DNA of 64,000 nucleotides from Styela clava (taxonomy: Eukaryota > Chordata > Ascidiacea > Stolidobranchia > Styelidae): contig NC_135258.1 of assembly GCF_964204865.1 (NCBI RefSeq), forward strand, positions 15,429,001 through 15,493,000, given 5' to 3'. A model generated the notes under the pieces. The model was given only the letters and a program-made list of their open reading frames with translations. It was not told the DNA's origin and searched no databases. Both the position numbers and the translations under genes were made by a program. Shown piece after piece: positions 37,744 through 51,000 of this stretch. How positions within the stretch are numbered: the first letter of the stretch is position 1; each line of letters starts with the position of its first letter.

Positions 37744-40700
37744 TATTCATAACATCCAACTAAATACATGTGCAGCCACCACCCCTACAAGGTCATTCGT
37801 TGTAACAATACAAGGTAATAGAGAGAGCGCTGATATTTATGTTAACAGAAAAAATGAATACAATGGAAAATAATATTGTAAATATTTGATCATCAAAGTC
37901 AATATTCACTCAGTTACATATATGTTCAATTTAATTTCGATTACCTAAATAAACTGCACTACAATAAACAGACAAAGAAAATAGAAAATCTTAGAAACGC
38001 GAATTTAAAAAAAAAACGCTGAAGATAAAGACGCAGTAGTTTATGTCTCACTGCTAATGCCACAAAATCGCTTTTCAAAAATACATACATTATCGGTATT
38101 GCCAATGACGATGTCACTTACATGTATTCTGCGTTGTTTTTCTTGCTGCAATGCCTTTCTCTCTTTACGGAAACGGTAGCTCATAATCGTTCTAAGTGAG
38201 CATCGATACCGCCAGTTCTGTTAATATGCTTTATTTTTTATTTAAATGCAAAAGTATAATGAAGAAGTCGAATCTTGCCTTCTGCCATCTGTTGCAAATT
38301 AAAAATTCACGTGCTGAACGAAAGTCGAAGTGCACGCAAGAAATTAAAAATACTATTCCGGTTTGCGAGTGGCGACATTTTGACTCTCGCTTTAAGACAA
38401 CTCCTACACCAACGTCCGAGCCCAGATTTCACTGATTGATGACATGCCAGCAAAGTTAAGAACATAATTCAACTTCGCAACTTCAGTATTATGACGCACT
38501 TGCCTCTCACCTTCCCATTGAATTCCATTGTTCTCATGTTATCATAATTTATACCTGAAGATAAAACGATCACAGCAGCATGTGTGTATTGTTTGAACGA
38601 GTAAAAACTTCATTAGCCTCTTCCCATTACTATTTTGCTTCGTGAGTAAAACACTACGATATACATAAGCACACTGATTTGTTCCATGCACATTTTGTAT
38701 TGGATTTCAACCTGGAGCATCGAGTTTCCCATTAAATGAACTTTCTGGAGTCGTTTAGAATTTCCCGTTAAGTTTGCGGGAGTATACCACTCTGGCGTTA
38801 TAAAATAAGTCGAAACGCATAGGTGTAACGTGGGCTTGACCACAATGAAATCGAGCTCTATTTCATTCCAATGTAACCCCAGTGCCGAGATGCTTTTGTC
38901 AATTGTGTTCTATATAATTTCATTTATATAACGTGGGCTTCATAACATGCTAAATATAGCACAATTTGAGGTAGTCTTCTAAATGAATTCTCTGAAACAA
39001 TAGCTTGTCAAGAGACACAATACAATATTTGGTAGGATTTCGCGCGTGCCTAAAGCGTGATATAACTGAAAAGTATCATGTGGCATACTGATAACCTGTA
39101 CTTTTATAATTAATGCATAAAATTAATTATATTTCGAAGTTAAAAACATTTTGTGGTCATGTTTAACAAATTGGCAAATGTTATTTTATGCAAAGAAGAT
39201 TTCACCCTGAAAAACGATTGCCGAAGAAGCATGCAGCCTACCGACAAATTTGTAGAGATACTGTAAATAGCAATCAACTTCACTACTTTTTCCCAAAGTG
39301 TATTCAATCACTCGTGTTAAGCTGCCGTTACAACTTTTTGTGGTTTATGTTACATTTGCAGCAACAAGAGATCATCGCTTTCTGATCACATATATTTCAC
39401 GAGCTACATGCGTGATCAGCGCACATGTTGTCGTTATGTAAGAAAAACTCCACGTGTTTATTGTGTCCTTGAGTACATCGTTGACGTAGCTATCATTCGC
39501 ATAAATAACTTTAAAGGTGATTATGGCTACTTTGATTATTGATACAAAAATATAGTGTGTTTACATGATTAAATTCTTGTTTTAAATCTTGAATTTTGCT
39601 TTTCAAGTAGAACCGGTTAACTTGGCTTTCCATTTCATCATCACAATTTGGTCTACTGATGTATTTTTTATCCAGAATTAATTTAAGACATTCAAGCAGG
39701 CTACAATCTCTGCGGCAATGTTTAGCAAGACCAAAAACTTGAACTTGTGTTGATTCTAGGAAATTAAGGTCACTGCTTCGTTTTACTGATAAATCTGCTT
39801 CTCACTAAACTTGTCAGACAAGTTCTCGTATTTATTTTCTGCTTAATCCTCTCCTCTGTGAAATGTATTTCAACTTTTAAAACTCTAAATAGAATCTTAC
39901 AGTTTGAAATGCTATACAAATACAACCCTTTCGAAATCTGATAAAATAAACATAAACGCCCACCTTGATTATCTGTGTTACCATGTCTCGGAAAAATTAA
40001 AAAAAAATATATCAAATAAAATTGGTTCGAAACTAACTTCATCTTCAAATCATTAGATCAATCAAATTCAGCATCGGATGTTTGAAATAATATAGAGGGT
40101 GACAAAAATGTAGATTAACATTTATTTATAATAGGTTGATCAACTTAGTAACTGTTAACATACTTTTGATATATCCAGTATACAAGTGATCTATCTTGTA
40201 GTAAAGTCTCGTAGAAGTCTTCGAGTATCTTTAAAATGTTTTGGAATAACTTAAATATTATACCAGATTTCACCGAAAGCACAATTCATGGAATTTTACT
40301 TCAAATAAGTTCCTCCTCTTTTTTAGGATTTCCTAAATACATGTGTATATTGCTGTAATATCCGCATCCTAATATTTAATAACATCAAATAGTTATTAAC
40401 TTACCTTGAGAGATATTAAAATATACACTCTGACACAATCCGATTCGCCAGGAATTAATCGATTGCGAGGAAGGAGTATAACAATTGGTCAAATTAATTG
40501 TCGTTAGGCAAAGACGCCTCTCAGAGCGACCACCGTGATTGGTGTTCGATGTACAAAAACTAGACATACAGGTGTACCTCCCACATATGAATCGATAATA
40601 CAATATACTTATTAGATTTCTTGAAATGAAGTGTACATTCCGTGGGACAGGCCGGTTATAATATTGTATCGACATAAAGTAAGAACTCAAAAGTTACACG

Positions 40701-40829
40701 AATCTTTTTTACAATTCAGGTATATTCCCACCAATTCATATATAAATAAATGTAAATATGATTCAATTCAATAATCAATTTTAGAAATGTTTTGGGTTTG
40801 AACGCTATACAATATTCATAAATTACTTA

Positions 40830-41300
40830 GTGGACACGAAATGTACATATGTATCGTTCGGCTAGATTCTAGTTGTTGCTGTAAAATCGCAACTTTTCTT
40901 CACAACTGGTTGACCAACTGATTTCAAATAATTTGCAGTCGATATAAAACTTTTATTTTTTAAGGTGAACACCGATCTTTTCGGCTAACCCGGTGCTCCA
41001 ACTAAAGCCCTACCGTAGCGAATTCCTCTCTTGTTACTTATCGATCTTGAGATCGGTAAGTATGTTGATAGGTATTTGTCTGTTTGTTTGTTTGTCTGTT
41101 AGATGAAGGCGATCTCACGAATCTGCTCCAAATTTTGCATGTGCATTCATCATATCTCGGATCAGAAGCCTATTGATTTTGGATGAATTATGTCCTATAA
41201 TTAGCGAGTTATTAATTAATTAGTGATCGGAAACGCGGTGTCACTATAGAGTCATGAATCGAAACCGCAGTTTCGATCGATAAGTATTCGCGTTTATTCT
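40830..41300. repeat. Dispersed repeat region
   Basis: The first part (ggacacgaaatgtacatatg, gttgttgctg, then aatcgcaacttttcttcacaa) matches a diverged copy at 48066-48240 in a hexokinase intron. The following part contains a tgtttgtttgtttgtctgtt run and atctcacgaatctgctccaa. That style is seen in dispersed animal repeats, but the family is not identified. Boundaries are approximate. Confidence 0.45.
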
Positions 41301-41487
41301 TTAACCAAATTTGACTCAATACATCTGATTCTTCTATTTTGAACAAGCAAAATGGATTTAGTTATAATTTAAAAAAAAATCGGATTGTATTATGAATTAA
41401 CACATGCACATTTTTCAAATAGCACATACACGGTCAACGACCGATGAATCACAAAAGCTTCAGGTGGCGAAAGAGGGTAGAACAGAG

Positions 41488-41525
41488 GCGTGCGAGTCGT
41501 GCGTGTTCTGTGCGGATGCGCACGT
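41488..41525. promoter_or_regulatory. Cluster of RCGTG (HIF/AhR-type) core motifs
   Basis: GCGTG occurs at 41488-41492 and 41501-41505, and ACGTG on the complement of 41521-41525. Together that is three cores in 38 bases, about 100-140 bases upstream of the candidate hexokinase TATA box. These cores match binding sites of bHLH-PAS factors such as HIF. Function is inferred only. Confidence 0.3.
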
Positions 41526-41626
41526 AATTCACGCTACTGGATTTGTTCTGATTGAATAAAATTCCAAGAACAGCGGGGTCGCCGATGATCTCCTTTCACG
41601 CCAAATTCGTTAGAACGGCTGGTATT

Positions 41627-41633
41627 TATAAAG
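41627..41633 (+). promoter_or_regulatory. Candidate TATA box of the hexokinase gene
   Basis: TATAAAG lies about 400 bases upstream of the hexokinase ATG, in a locally GC-richer stretch. A TCGCAGTC sequence about 35-40 bases downstream could be the initiator. That would give an unspliced 5' UTR of about 360 bases. No transcript evidence is available here. Confidence 0.35.
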
Positions 41634-42024
41634 AATCTTCAGTCATAGTGCGTTCGTTCTCTCGCAGTCAACAGCCTGGAGCATATTAGGTGCGAGTCAA
41701 GCGTAACGGAAGAGTGTGGGACTTAGTCGAAGACCTGCGAGTGATACGTTAGCTCGATTGCAGATTATAGTTGCTGATATACCGCAGCCGTTCAAACGAG
41801 AGCTAACATTCGTTTTTCTCCGTTTACAGCAAAACGCATTGTCTAATTTTATTAAAGAGAGTTATAACCGTTTCTTTGCGTGTACGAACTATTAAAGAAG
41901 ATTCAAGCCTTCTTGTGCTGCCAGTCTAAGCCGCACATATTCAGAAGTCACATCAGTCGCTTGCAGCGATATTTCAAGATTCGACAATTAACTTCATTTC
42001 CAAAAAGGAATAAATCAAACTAAA

Positions 42025-45000
42025 ATGGCGACAGTTGATCAACAACAAAAACACCTCGTAAGTACACTAATATATATTGTCTAATGACTCATTATCGGAT
42101 TAAATTATTATCCATTTTAAAGTAGGTATAACTCATAAAGACGTACAACATAACGTAGGCAAAGTTAAGAAGCTGTGTTATTATACTCAGCTAGCCCTAC
42201 TAATATTGATATGTTTTCAGAGATTTGTGTTTTTGTAGAGTTTAATTCCTCAAAACGATATTATGATTATTATTGAAGCAAAATTTAGTTTCAACTAATG
42301 AACCTATTGTAAGATGGTATACTAGTTGTTTACAAGCTTCTGTGTCGAAGGAAACGAGTCTGAAAGCTGTTAGCTTATGCCTTTTAAAGTGTGGGCATCT
42401 TTATTATTATGATAGGTTTTATCAATGTTTAATTGTGAAAGTTAATCAATCTTTCAAATAATTAAATATGCCAACATTGAGTAACGCTAACCAAACGTGC
42501 GCACACTACTTCGAAAACCTAAAATGTCTATTAAAACGTAATATAACATGATGAGATTAATGCGATTTCCCGATACTGTTGACGTGCTCAACGCCTATTT
42601 ATTGCCTCAAATCACACAAGTGCTAGCTTAGTAAGATAGACTTCTATTTGTTTTGTCGCCCCTACCGTCTAACAATTTCGATAATTACTCCAATCTCGAG
42701 ATCTCGGCGGCATATAGTGAACTGTTCAAGTGATAATAACTAATAAGCAAATTAGGTAAATCCATATTCAACCTCCAAAAAACGTTTCCCGGTTAACAAA
42801 TTAAGCGGCAGATCATTTTGGTTATTTTCGCATACTTCCCAACGTTGTATTGATTTATACCTTTGCTTTTAAGAAAGCAAATTTAGATGGATAAACGATA
42901 AAAATTACGCTTTGCTAGGCTAAGGTATTCAGCGGTGTACACTTTGATATTTACGACTCAATGTTAGTAGTGTATAAGCCCCATTTAATTAATTGGCGCT
43001 ATTTCTAAGCTTCTATTATTGACGTTTCTCTTTCGTGGGTATGTAATGGGAGTATTTACCTCTGTTATGTGAGCGGAAGTTTTATATTGTTATTACGAAC
43101 AGAACTATCTTAGATGTGCTTTTGTCAAATTGCCTCCCCCTGCGATTGTCTGTCACAATTCACAATAGATCTTTGAGCTTACGGTGGTATAAGAGGGAAT
43201 ATAACAAAATTTGGTCCCGATCCACCTTTCTTCAAATTCACCGTTTCATACGCAGCAGGCGATCCATAACTAAGCTTCATTTGAATTTCTTAGGCAAATC
43301 GTCAAAACAGGAGATTCGACAACTTACTAGCGCATAGTAATTCGGCTTCAATAACAAATATTACCTTGCTTGTAGCCTACACAATAACAACTCTTTTTTA
43401 CCATTCCAGGATCTCAAATCGGCGCTGGCCACACTCACACTTTCAGATGAAACCCTTCATGTTGTCAAAGGAAGAGTTTCGGAAGCACTTTCAAAGGGTC
43501 TTACTAAAGAATACAACAATGATTCTTCATTAAAAATGCTGCCTACTTACGTTAGGGATACACCCGACGGTACAGGTAAGAAACGCTGGCTTATAAAAAT
43601 AACAACATCATAATAATACATCAAAACGCGGATCAGTATTAATACTTATGTTTAAAATTGATGTGTATCACGAATGACACGCCAAGTAGTAACGATGTTG
43701 TAAACACTGCATATGTACTTGCTTTATCTTGACGCTTTGACACGCGGAAAAATAATTAACGCGACATTTGTCCCATGTTTATGATTTATAAATAATTCTA
43801 GTAAAATGGGGTGTCACGTGTCAATAACAATTAGGGCAGTTTTGATTGACATGAAGTAACCAAGCAATGCATCTGAAACAAATAACTGGCTAACTAATCC
43901 CATACCGACATAGACTGGTAACCGGACGAGAGGCCGTGGTTCGCCATGGGATTAAGCCGTCTTATCGGGTTTTCGTCTCCATCGGGATAAATATGTGAAT
44001 TCTATCCTCCTATTCTCAAGTTGATGAGTCACATAGTAGAAATGATAGTATTGTGCATAAAATAATATTGATTTTGACACTCATTACTCGCATTACATTT
44101 TTTATTGCAACAGATATTATGACTTATGACATTATAATTGTGTAAAACATTTTTCTGCTCTAAAATGACTTCATATATGATGTCACTTTATGTCACTACT
44201 TGATGTCAGGTTTTAGATGTTAAAACGGGATGATTTGTATGAATTTGAATAATTTCGTTTCTCGAAGTCATTTTATTTCGTGGTTGTGATACAACAGAGC
44301 TTAATCATTCATAACCCTGTTCAAAATTCACGATACGAAAATAGGAGTTTGTCGATAGCTTTCTTATATTGGTTTTATGTTTTGATTTAAAATTTTGCAA
44401 TTGCTCTATCTATTGGAGTGGAGGATAAATCTGATCTTCAATGTATTTATTCAACAGAAAACCAATCCCCGAGTTTTTGACCATTTCAAAGACAGATCCC
44501 CTCATAAAAACACAAACTCAAACCCGACACGGAAAAAACTCATTCGAAGCCTCGAAGATGTAGGCCTAGAGTAAAATGATCAATTGAATGGTGTTATGAA
44601 ATTCATCAGCCAGTGTAAGCTGATCTACAAAATCCATGACTTGAAAAAATAATGTTCCAAAGAAGTAGTGTTCTGATTTAAGAAGAAAAATTCGCATGCG
44701 AAGCGACCGGACGCTGCCGTGTATTTATTTTGCGCATAATCAATGCCTGTTATCGCAGCATGACACCTTGCAACGTGAACTTTCCGAACCAGCCCATCAT
44801 ATATTTAGCCAATGAAAGAAGAGCATTGTCTGCCGGAACCGTGTCACCGGGTTAACGGTTGATGTAATTGGATGTCGTTTAAAGCCTCAAAGCCAGCGTA
44901 GCTGGTTAATGAGTCAAACCGGTTCCATGTTTAGATTCACGTCATGTTCCATTCATTTCTAAGATTTATATGAAAAACTAAAACGAGAAAATAGTAGACT

Positions 45001-48000
45001 AATAATGTTAATCCTCTCATGGATACAAAGTACAGTTTTATTTTCTAGGTATTTATCTTAAACTCAAGTATGCAGGTATTTCTAATCTAATTTTGCCGTG
45101 GGCATTTGCACGTACGTTTTCGTCCGCGAAACCCGTCATACCCCGAAGCGAACACATAGCCACATAAAATCTTCAAAAACTTTTCCCAAACGCTTGTTTC
45201 AACTGTTTATTGACCCACCGAACGTCTTTATTTACTATTAGCCAAAGAATCTTTTTGATTTTAACATCTATGGCCGGAGTATATGGTGGACCATTTCTCG
45301 AGTATAAGACAAAGATGAAAGGCTAATATTTCGCCGAATTAAAAATAAATTCGTTGATTTGGGAATATGTAATCGTGAATTTATTTTTATTGCGCTAAAA
45401 TGTTCCTTGTATTACATTTTATCATATGTAAATATTCAACAATCCGGTGGGAACTTCAACGTAAATCTAGTCTTTGATTTTTTTAATATCCTTTAAATTC
45501 GGCATCAGCTAGTAGCTTAGAAATTCCCATTATTGTTTGAAACCTTTGTCATTTGGAAACTTGCTATTTCATTTTAGTAAAATTGGTTGAGAGGTAACTC
45601 CGGATACAGTGGTTTAATTAAGTATAGATGAAAATACCGTGGTATGTAATGGGCGGGATTTTTGGTAGTTTATCGCAACCTGATTGGTTGCCCACCCTTA
45701 GCCACACCTTCGGGTGATGTTGCATAAGTGTGGTAACTGGTTCAGCTTGAGTTTCCACTTTATGGTGTGATCAGTTGGCCACCGGACGCTGCTTGAATTA
45801 CTTGTACTTAGGTATGGACCCGTAATAACCCACGTATTAATGTACCTAATAGAACTATACTCTGCTTGATATTGTGCGAATTCATTTCATTTGTCGAGAT
45901 TAAGGTGTTGTCCAGTTCTACGAATTGGCTTTTTGTCCAATGAAATTGATATCTGCGATTGTTTCTGATCTACATATCGTAAGTTTTCTTGGAATTAATA
46001 TGAAATTTGATCGTTAGATATCAGTAGGTTGTAAAAATAACGCTCTGCGGATTCATCATGGGAGGTTGTGGGTATCAAAATAGGAACAAATTATTGTTTT
46101 ACTTTTGTTTATCAGTGATTCGCGAATTGCTATTTTAGAACAGTATTTCGTTTTGGTGGCGTTAGTGTGGTAGTATCGTGGGGCTTTTCCAGTCATCACT
46201 TACATTTTTGGCGCTCCAGAAGTGTGTGTATCAATATGAAGGTAACTAATTTTGTTCGCCTACTTTACATCAAGTTGTGTAAAGGGACGGAAGCCTATAG
46301 GCAAGGGGTATATTCACTTGGCTAACACAGACAGTCCCCGAACTCATAGTAGAACTAAAATATGGAAAATAGGGATGAAATTATGACCTAATCCTAACCT
46401 GCAGGATTACCAAAATTTTTGCTCATAATGTTTGCTTTAATTATTTTTTATTTCAAAATAATGAATATACACGTTAAACTTGAAAATGTAAAATTAGACT
46501 ACGACCTGTTTTACGATTTAAAAAAATAGTCAAAACATTTCCTCATTTCCTATCCGTCCAGGAACTACAATTTCATTCATCATAGCCACAAATTAATAAA
46601 TTCAGCAACCGACTCTGGGGGGGTTTCATTTAATCCCACAGGCGTTTCTTTCGTGCGTCATACAAGCGTTTTTGAATCGTGTACCGCTATTCAAGCTTCA
46701 TTTATTCTTGTTCAAACTTAACTTAAGGTCTGGATTCACGAATTTGACATTGAACGACATCATAGCCACCAAAAGAAAATAAACGAAAGTCCAAATCGTC
46801 GTAGTAATCGATCAGAATGTCAAGAGTTAATATCGATTTAGGTCGGCTACGTGCACGCCCACACGGCTTCGGCCTATTGGATTCGCCAGAAGACCTTCGT
46901 CATTTAACGAGTTACCGCGAGACGGATATTTTTAAATTATTATATTATGGTTATCTTCTGCGCCGAGAAATAAAAAATTATGGTTATCTTCTGCGCCGAG
47001 AAATAAAAACACATATACACGTTGGCAATTTCTAGGCGAGTCCACCGTCTATCTGACTTGTAAACAATTCTAACAACCAACCCTCTCGAAGAGTGCTATT
47101 ACAGGCTGGAAGCTTCAAATCAAATCTATTAGCATTCATGTTCCTTCTGTGACATTCGTATATCTATAATATTCTTATATTTTACTTGAACAAACATATT
47201 TTGTATTAACAGAGGGTGGTGACTTTCTTGCGCTTGATCTTGGCGGAACAAACTTCCGGGTTTTACGTGTACAAATAGATAAAGAAGATGAGGGCAAAGT
47301 TCACATGGATAACCAAGTATATAAAATGCCTCAAGATGTCATGACCGGGTCCGGAGAAGAGGTAGGCAAAAAAAGCTATGACGTTGATTGTTATTCGATT
47401 TAGACGTCTAGCAGCATTTTTGAACAATTCTTCTCCCTAATACAAGTTTCTTAATATTTTGTTATTGAGATTTTTAATACCTCCCACGGTAAAACCGAAT
47501 TCTGTGAATGTTGTAAAGGCAGTTTTTCTAGAAGTTCATCGTCCTGTTTTACAAGAACTTGGCCACGTTAAAATATGTAACATAGCCCCAGGTATAAACA
47601 TTGGGTCCCTCGCCAATAATATGTTCAGTATTTATCAGATTTTTGAATTGTAAAAGTAAAACACGTCAGTTTGCGGTGTGCTAATTGGCCGATGGCAATT
47701 TGATACTTTAAAATTCAAATGAATTCAACTCAACATTCAGAATATGCCGATAAATGCAAGTATACCTGGGATTGCCATTATTGGAATCTAAAGTTGATAA
47801 TTTTCATTTCATGTCTCAAGTGGGAAATTTTTCTAGTTTATCCATGGCTCATGGCCTTTTTATCTTATACAGTTGTTTGACTACATTGCTGAATCGATAG
47901 GAAATTTCTTGGAAGTCTATGATTTGAAGAATGTCAAATTGCCTCTTGGATTCACTTTTTCATTTCCATGCGTACAAGAGGGATTGGACCGGGTAAGATT

Positions 48001-51000
48001 GGAATTAAAATTAGTTTGATCACCTAACAATTAGCTGCGATATCATAGACAATTAATGGAGAATTTACAGGTATTTTTTTGGACACGAAATGGACCTATG
48101 GATCATATTGTTATTATGTTGTTGTTGTTCTTCCTCTTGGTATTTTTCTTTTCATCATTATGAAATAAATCGCTTTTCTCTTCAACTACTGAACCAATTG
48201 CTTGGAAATTTTCATTGGTTAAAGATTGTATTTTTCGCTAGATAGCTATTACCGTTTTGTGTCAATATATTTGAGCATGACTATCTTGTTTTATTAAACG
48301 ATGACTAGCATTTTTGACGTGATAGATTCCATGTGCTTCGATTGGTTTATCTGATTAAATTTTGAGCCTGTTTGTTCGTGTAGTTGTGGTCATTTGTAAT
48401 ATTTGTCGCACGGTGCTTGCTTATTCACATGTGACCTATGTCAAATATAATAAAGATTTTATTTTTACAATAAAATTCCATATTGCGGTCACAGCAAGCA
48501 AACGATCATAATATTAACTAAATTAATCGTTGCCGTCTATTTCATTGATCATGGGGTTTAATGAACGTTTTTTTGGTATTGATATATTTTTTAAATATTC
48601 ATATTTTGAGACGTTTTCGGCTATAGAGAAAATAAAAACTACCTTCGCACATCTTGCGAATGACATTTGTTTTCTAATGTTGGTCAATTGTTCCCTATGA
48701 TTGAAGACTCTTTTGACTCTTTTCATGATTTCTATCACAATGTAGGGATGAATAGAATACCATTGAAGAGTTGTTTTTCTACGCACCATATACACACAAT
48801 ACTGACATGCCTTTTCTCAGAAACCTGTCACGTGGTTTTACATTTATGACTTAGTTAATTTTCTTGCTTGCTCACCTAGTTAGCGAGTAAGTGACCTCAA
48901 CCTGCAAATCATTGGGTTGATTTTAAAGTGAAAAAGGACATGATACACGAAATATTTGACGACATCAAAATTATGATGGATTTAAATTTTATATAATTCT
49001 CAAGCGATAACCAGTACCTAGTACATTGTATTAATGGAGCAATCAGAATTTATTTTAAAACAATGATCGACCACGTCAATTTACCAAAGATAAACCAATT
49101 CAGAAACTGTTGAATTGGCGGTAGTGTACCGAGTTCTTGAGCTGAACGCATAGTATTAGAATGAGTAATATCCAATCGCGACGAAACTAGATTCAACGCT
49201 ATACCGCTCAATACTGTGTACGGATGTGTCGTTGCCTCGCGCTCGAAGCGGATGTACAGCGTCTAAATCTATCAGCCAATAAAAACGCTTAGAATATGTA
49301 GGCGGATTTAACCGGATTTTCCCGTATAATGTGTTGTAGGAAAAACTCTGCATGGCCGAAATAAAACCACCACTTATTTTATCTTATATGTCTTCTTTTA
49401 CCAAATATTATCCAACTTAATAATACGTTAGGTAGTTTTCAACTTGGATAACATATATTCGAAACTATATAGGCCTAGCTTGTATCATTTGTTAAAGCTC
49501 GGTCATGGATGTTACAGAATTACCATCAACTATTGCCCTCAAACGCTAACCGACTTGTAATTTAAAAAGCCTTCTATAAGTCAAGCTTACATAACAACGC
49601 GACGACATGGGCGTGACCGGGGCGTGTCTCGCTGTAATTTTCCATTCGCTGTCCGGATTCGCCGCTGTTCGCTAGCCCTTTCACTTGATAAAAACCCGCG
49701 TTGCTTGCCGCGATGACACACGTCTAAAAACAAATATTATGAAAAAAAAGAATTCATATTATCTTGCGATGGAAAATTCTTGGGATAAAACAATTTATTT
49801 CGGAGATGGTCTTCTTGCTTGTTTAAGAGATGAAGGTAAACGAAACGCCCTTCAATGTCATTTTATTACGTTCGGCAGCGCATATTATTCGAGATACACG
49901 CCAAATACTTTTCTTTCCGTGAAATTTGCTTGCATATGATTAATTTCGGTATGAAGTCATTTACAGCCCACCTTTTATGAGATTTCTTGAAGTATTGTCG
50001 TACGTACATTTCAATACATATGGCAAAATCTCTTAAGTTTAAACACCACTGAAGTCGTAGGAAAAGTACATTAACTGAGGATTGAAAATAAATATTTCCA
50101 TAAGAATTTTATCGCTTTCTAAATATTTCCTTGTCTTGAATTAAAAAATTTCTACTGTTAGTCATGTAAATGTATAACAGTAAGTGGTGTCTTTTGTGCT
50201 CCTGCTGAAATAATCTCTAATAACTTTTTATTTCCGATTTATATTATTAAGCAACAACAAGATTTAGTGCTATGGACGAACTTAATGAGTTGTTATACCT
50301 TATTTTGTTATCAGGGTTCACTTTTGCGTTGGACAAAGGGTTTCAGTGCTTCGGGAGTTGTCGGAAATGATGTTGTTCAACTTTTGCAAGAAGCAGTAGG
50401 AAGAATGGAGGAAGAATATGAATTAGAAGTTGTAGCCTTGGTAAACGATACAGTTGGAACAATGATGTCTTGTGGACATGAAGATCATGATTGCGTTATT
50501 GGAATGATTGTTGGTAAGTTATATTTGTTTGGTTCGGCTGAAACAAAGTCTTGATTTTAAATGAGAATTGGAGAAAGTTAAGATGGCCGTAATCGCCGTA
50601 ATAACAAAAGTGTAATTGTCTCGCTTACTTTTAATATAAAGCTAAAGTTAGTATGATATCCATCTGAAACAGTATATATAGTATATATATCGCATTGATG
50701 GTCACTTTAGTTAGAACCATTTAGCGTCGGTATCTGAGGATGAAAGAACTATTTCCGCTATTGAAACTGAAAGAAATACATGGATTTTTGAAAATTATGC
50801 GAAAATTGAAATGATAGGTTTGTTTTTTAACATATTTCTCCTCATTGCTCTTTTTCACGTTTCGTTTTCCGCTCCGCTACTCATCCAAGTCATCTGTGAA
50901 TTGCTTATGTGTTTTTCATACAGACTGTGTACGAGGGTCACGACTCACGAGACCATTTAAATTCACGCATGTTTATGCGTTTCCCAGCCCTGAATGGCAA

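Larger units (their letters stand above)
37744..41623. other. Intergenic region with dispersed repeat sequence
   Basis: No exon of a known family was recognised. The right part (40830-41300) looks repetitive. The last few hundred bases before 41623 are less AT-rich and probably include hexokinase regulatory sequence. Confidence 0.5.
43576..47212 (+). other. Large intron 2 of hexokinase
   Basis: A 3.6-kb intron. It holds a repeat-like segment near 43.88-44.03 kb, a dispersed repeat copy at 46207-46425 and a 33-bp tandem duplication at 46944-47009. No nested gene was recognised. Confidence 0.7.
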
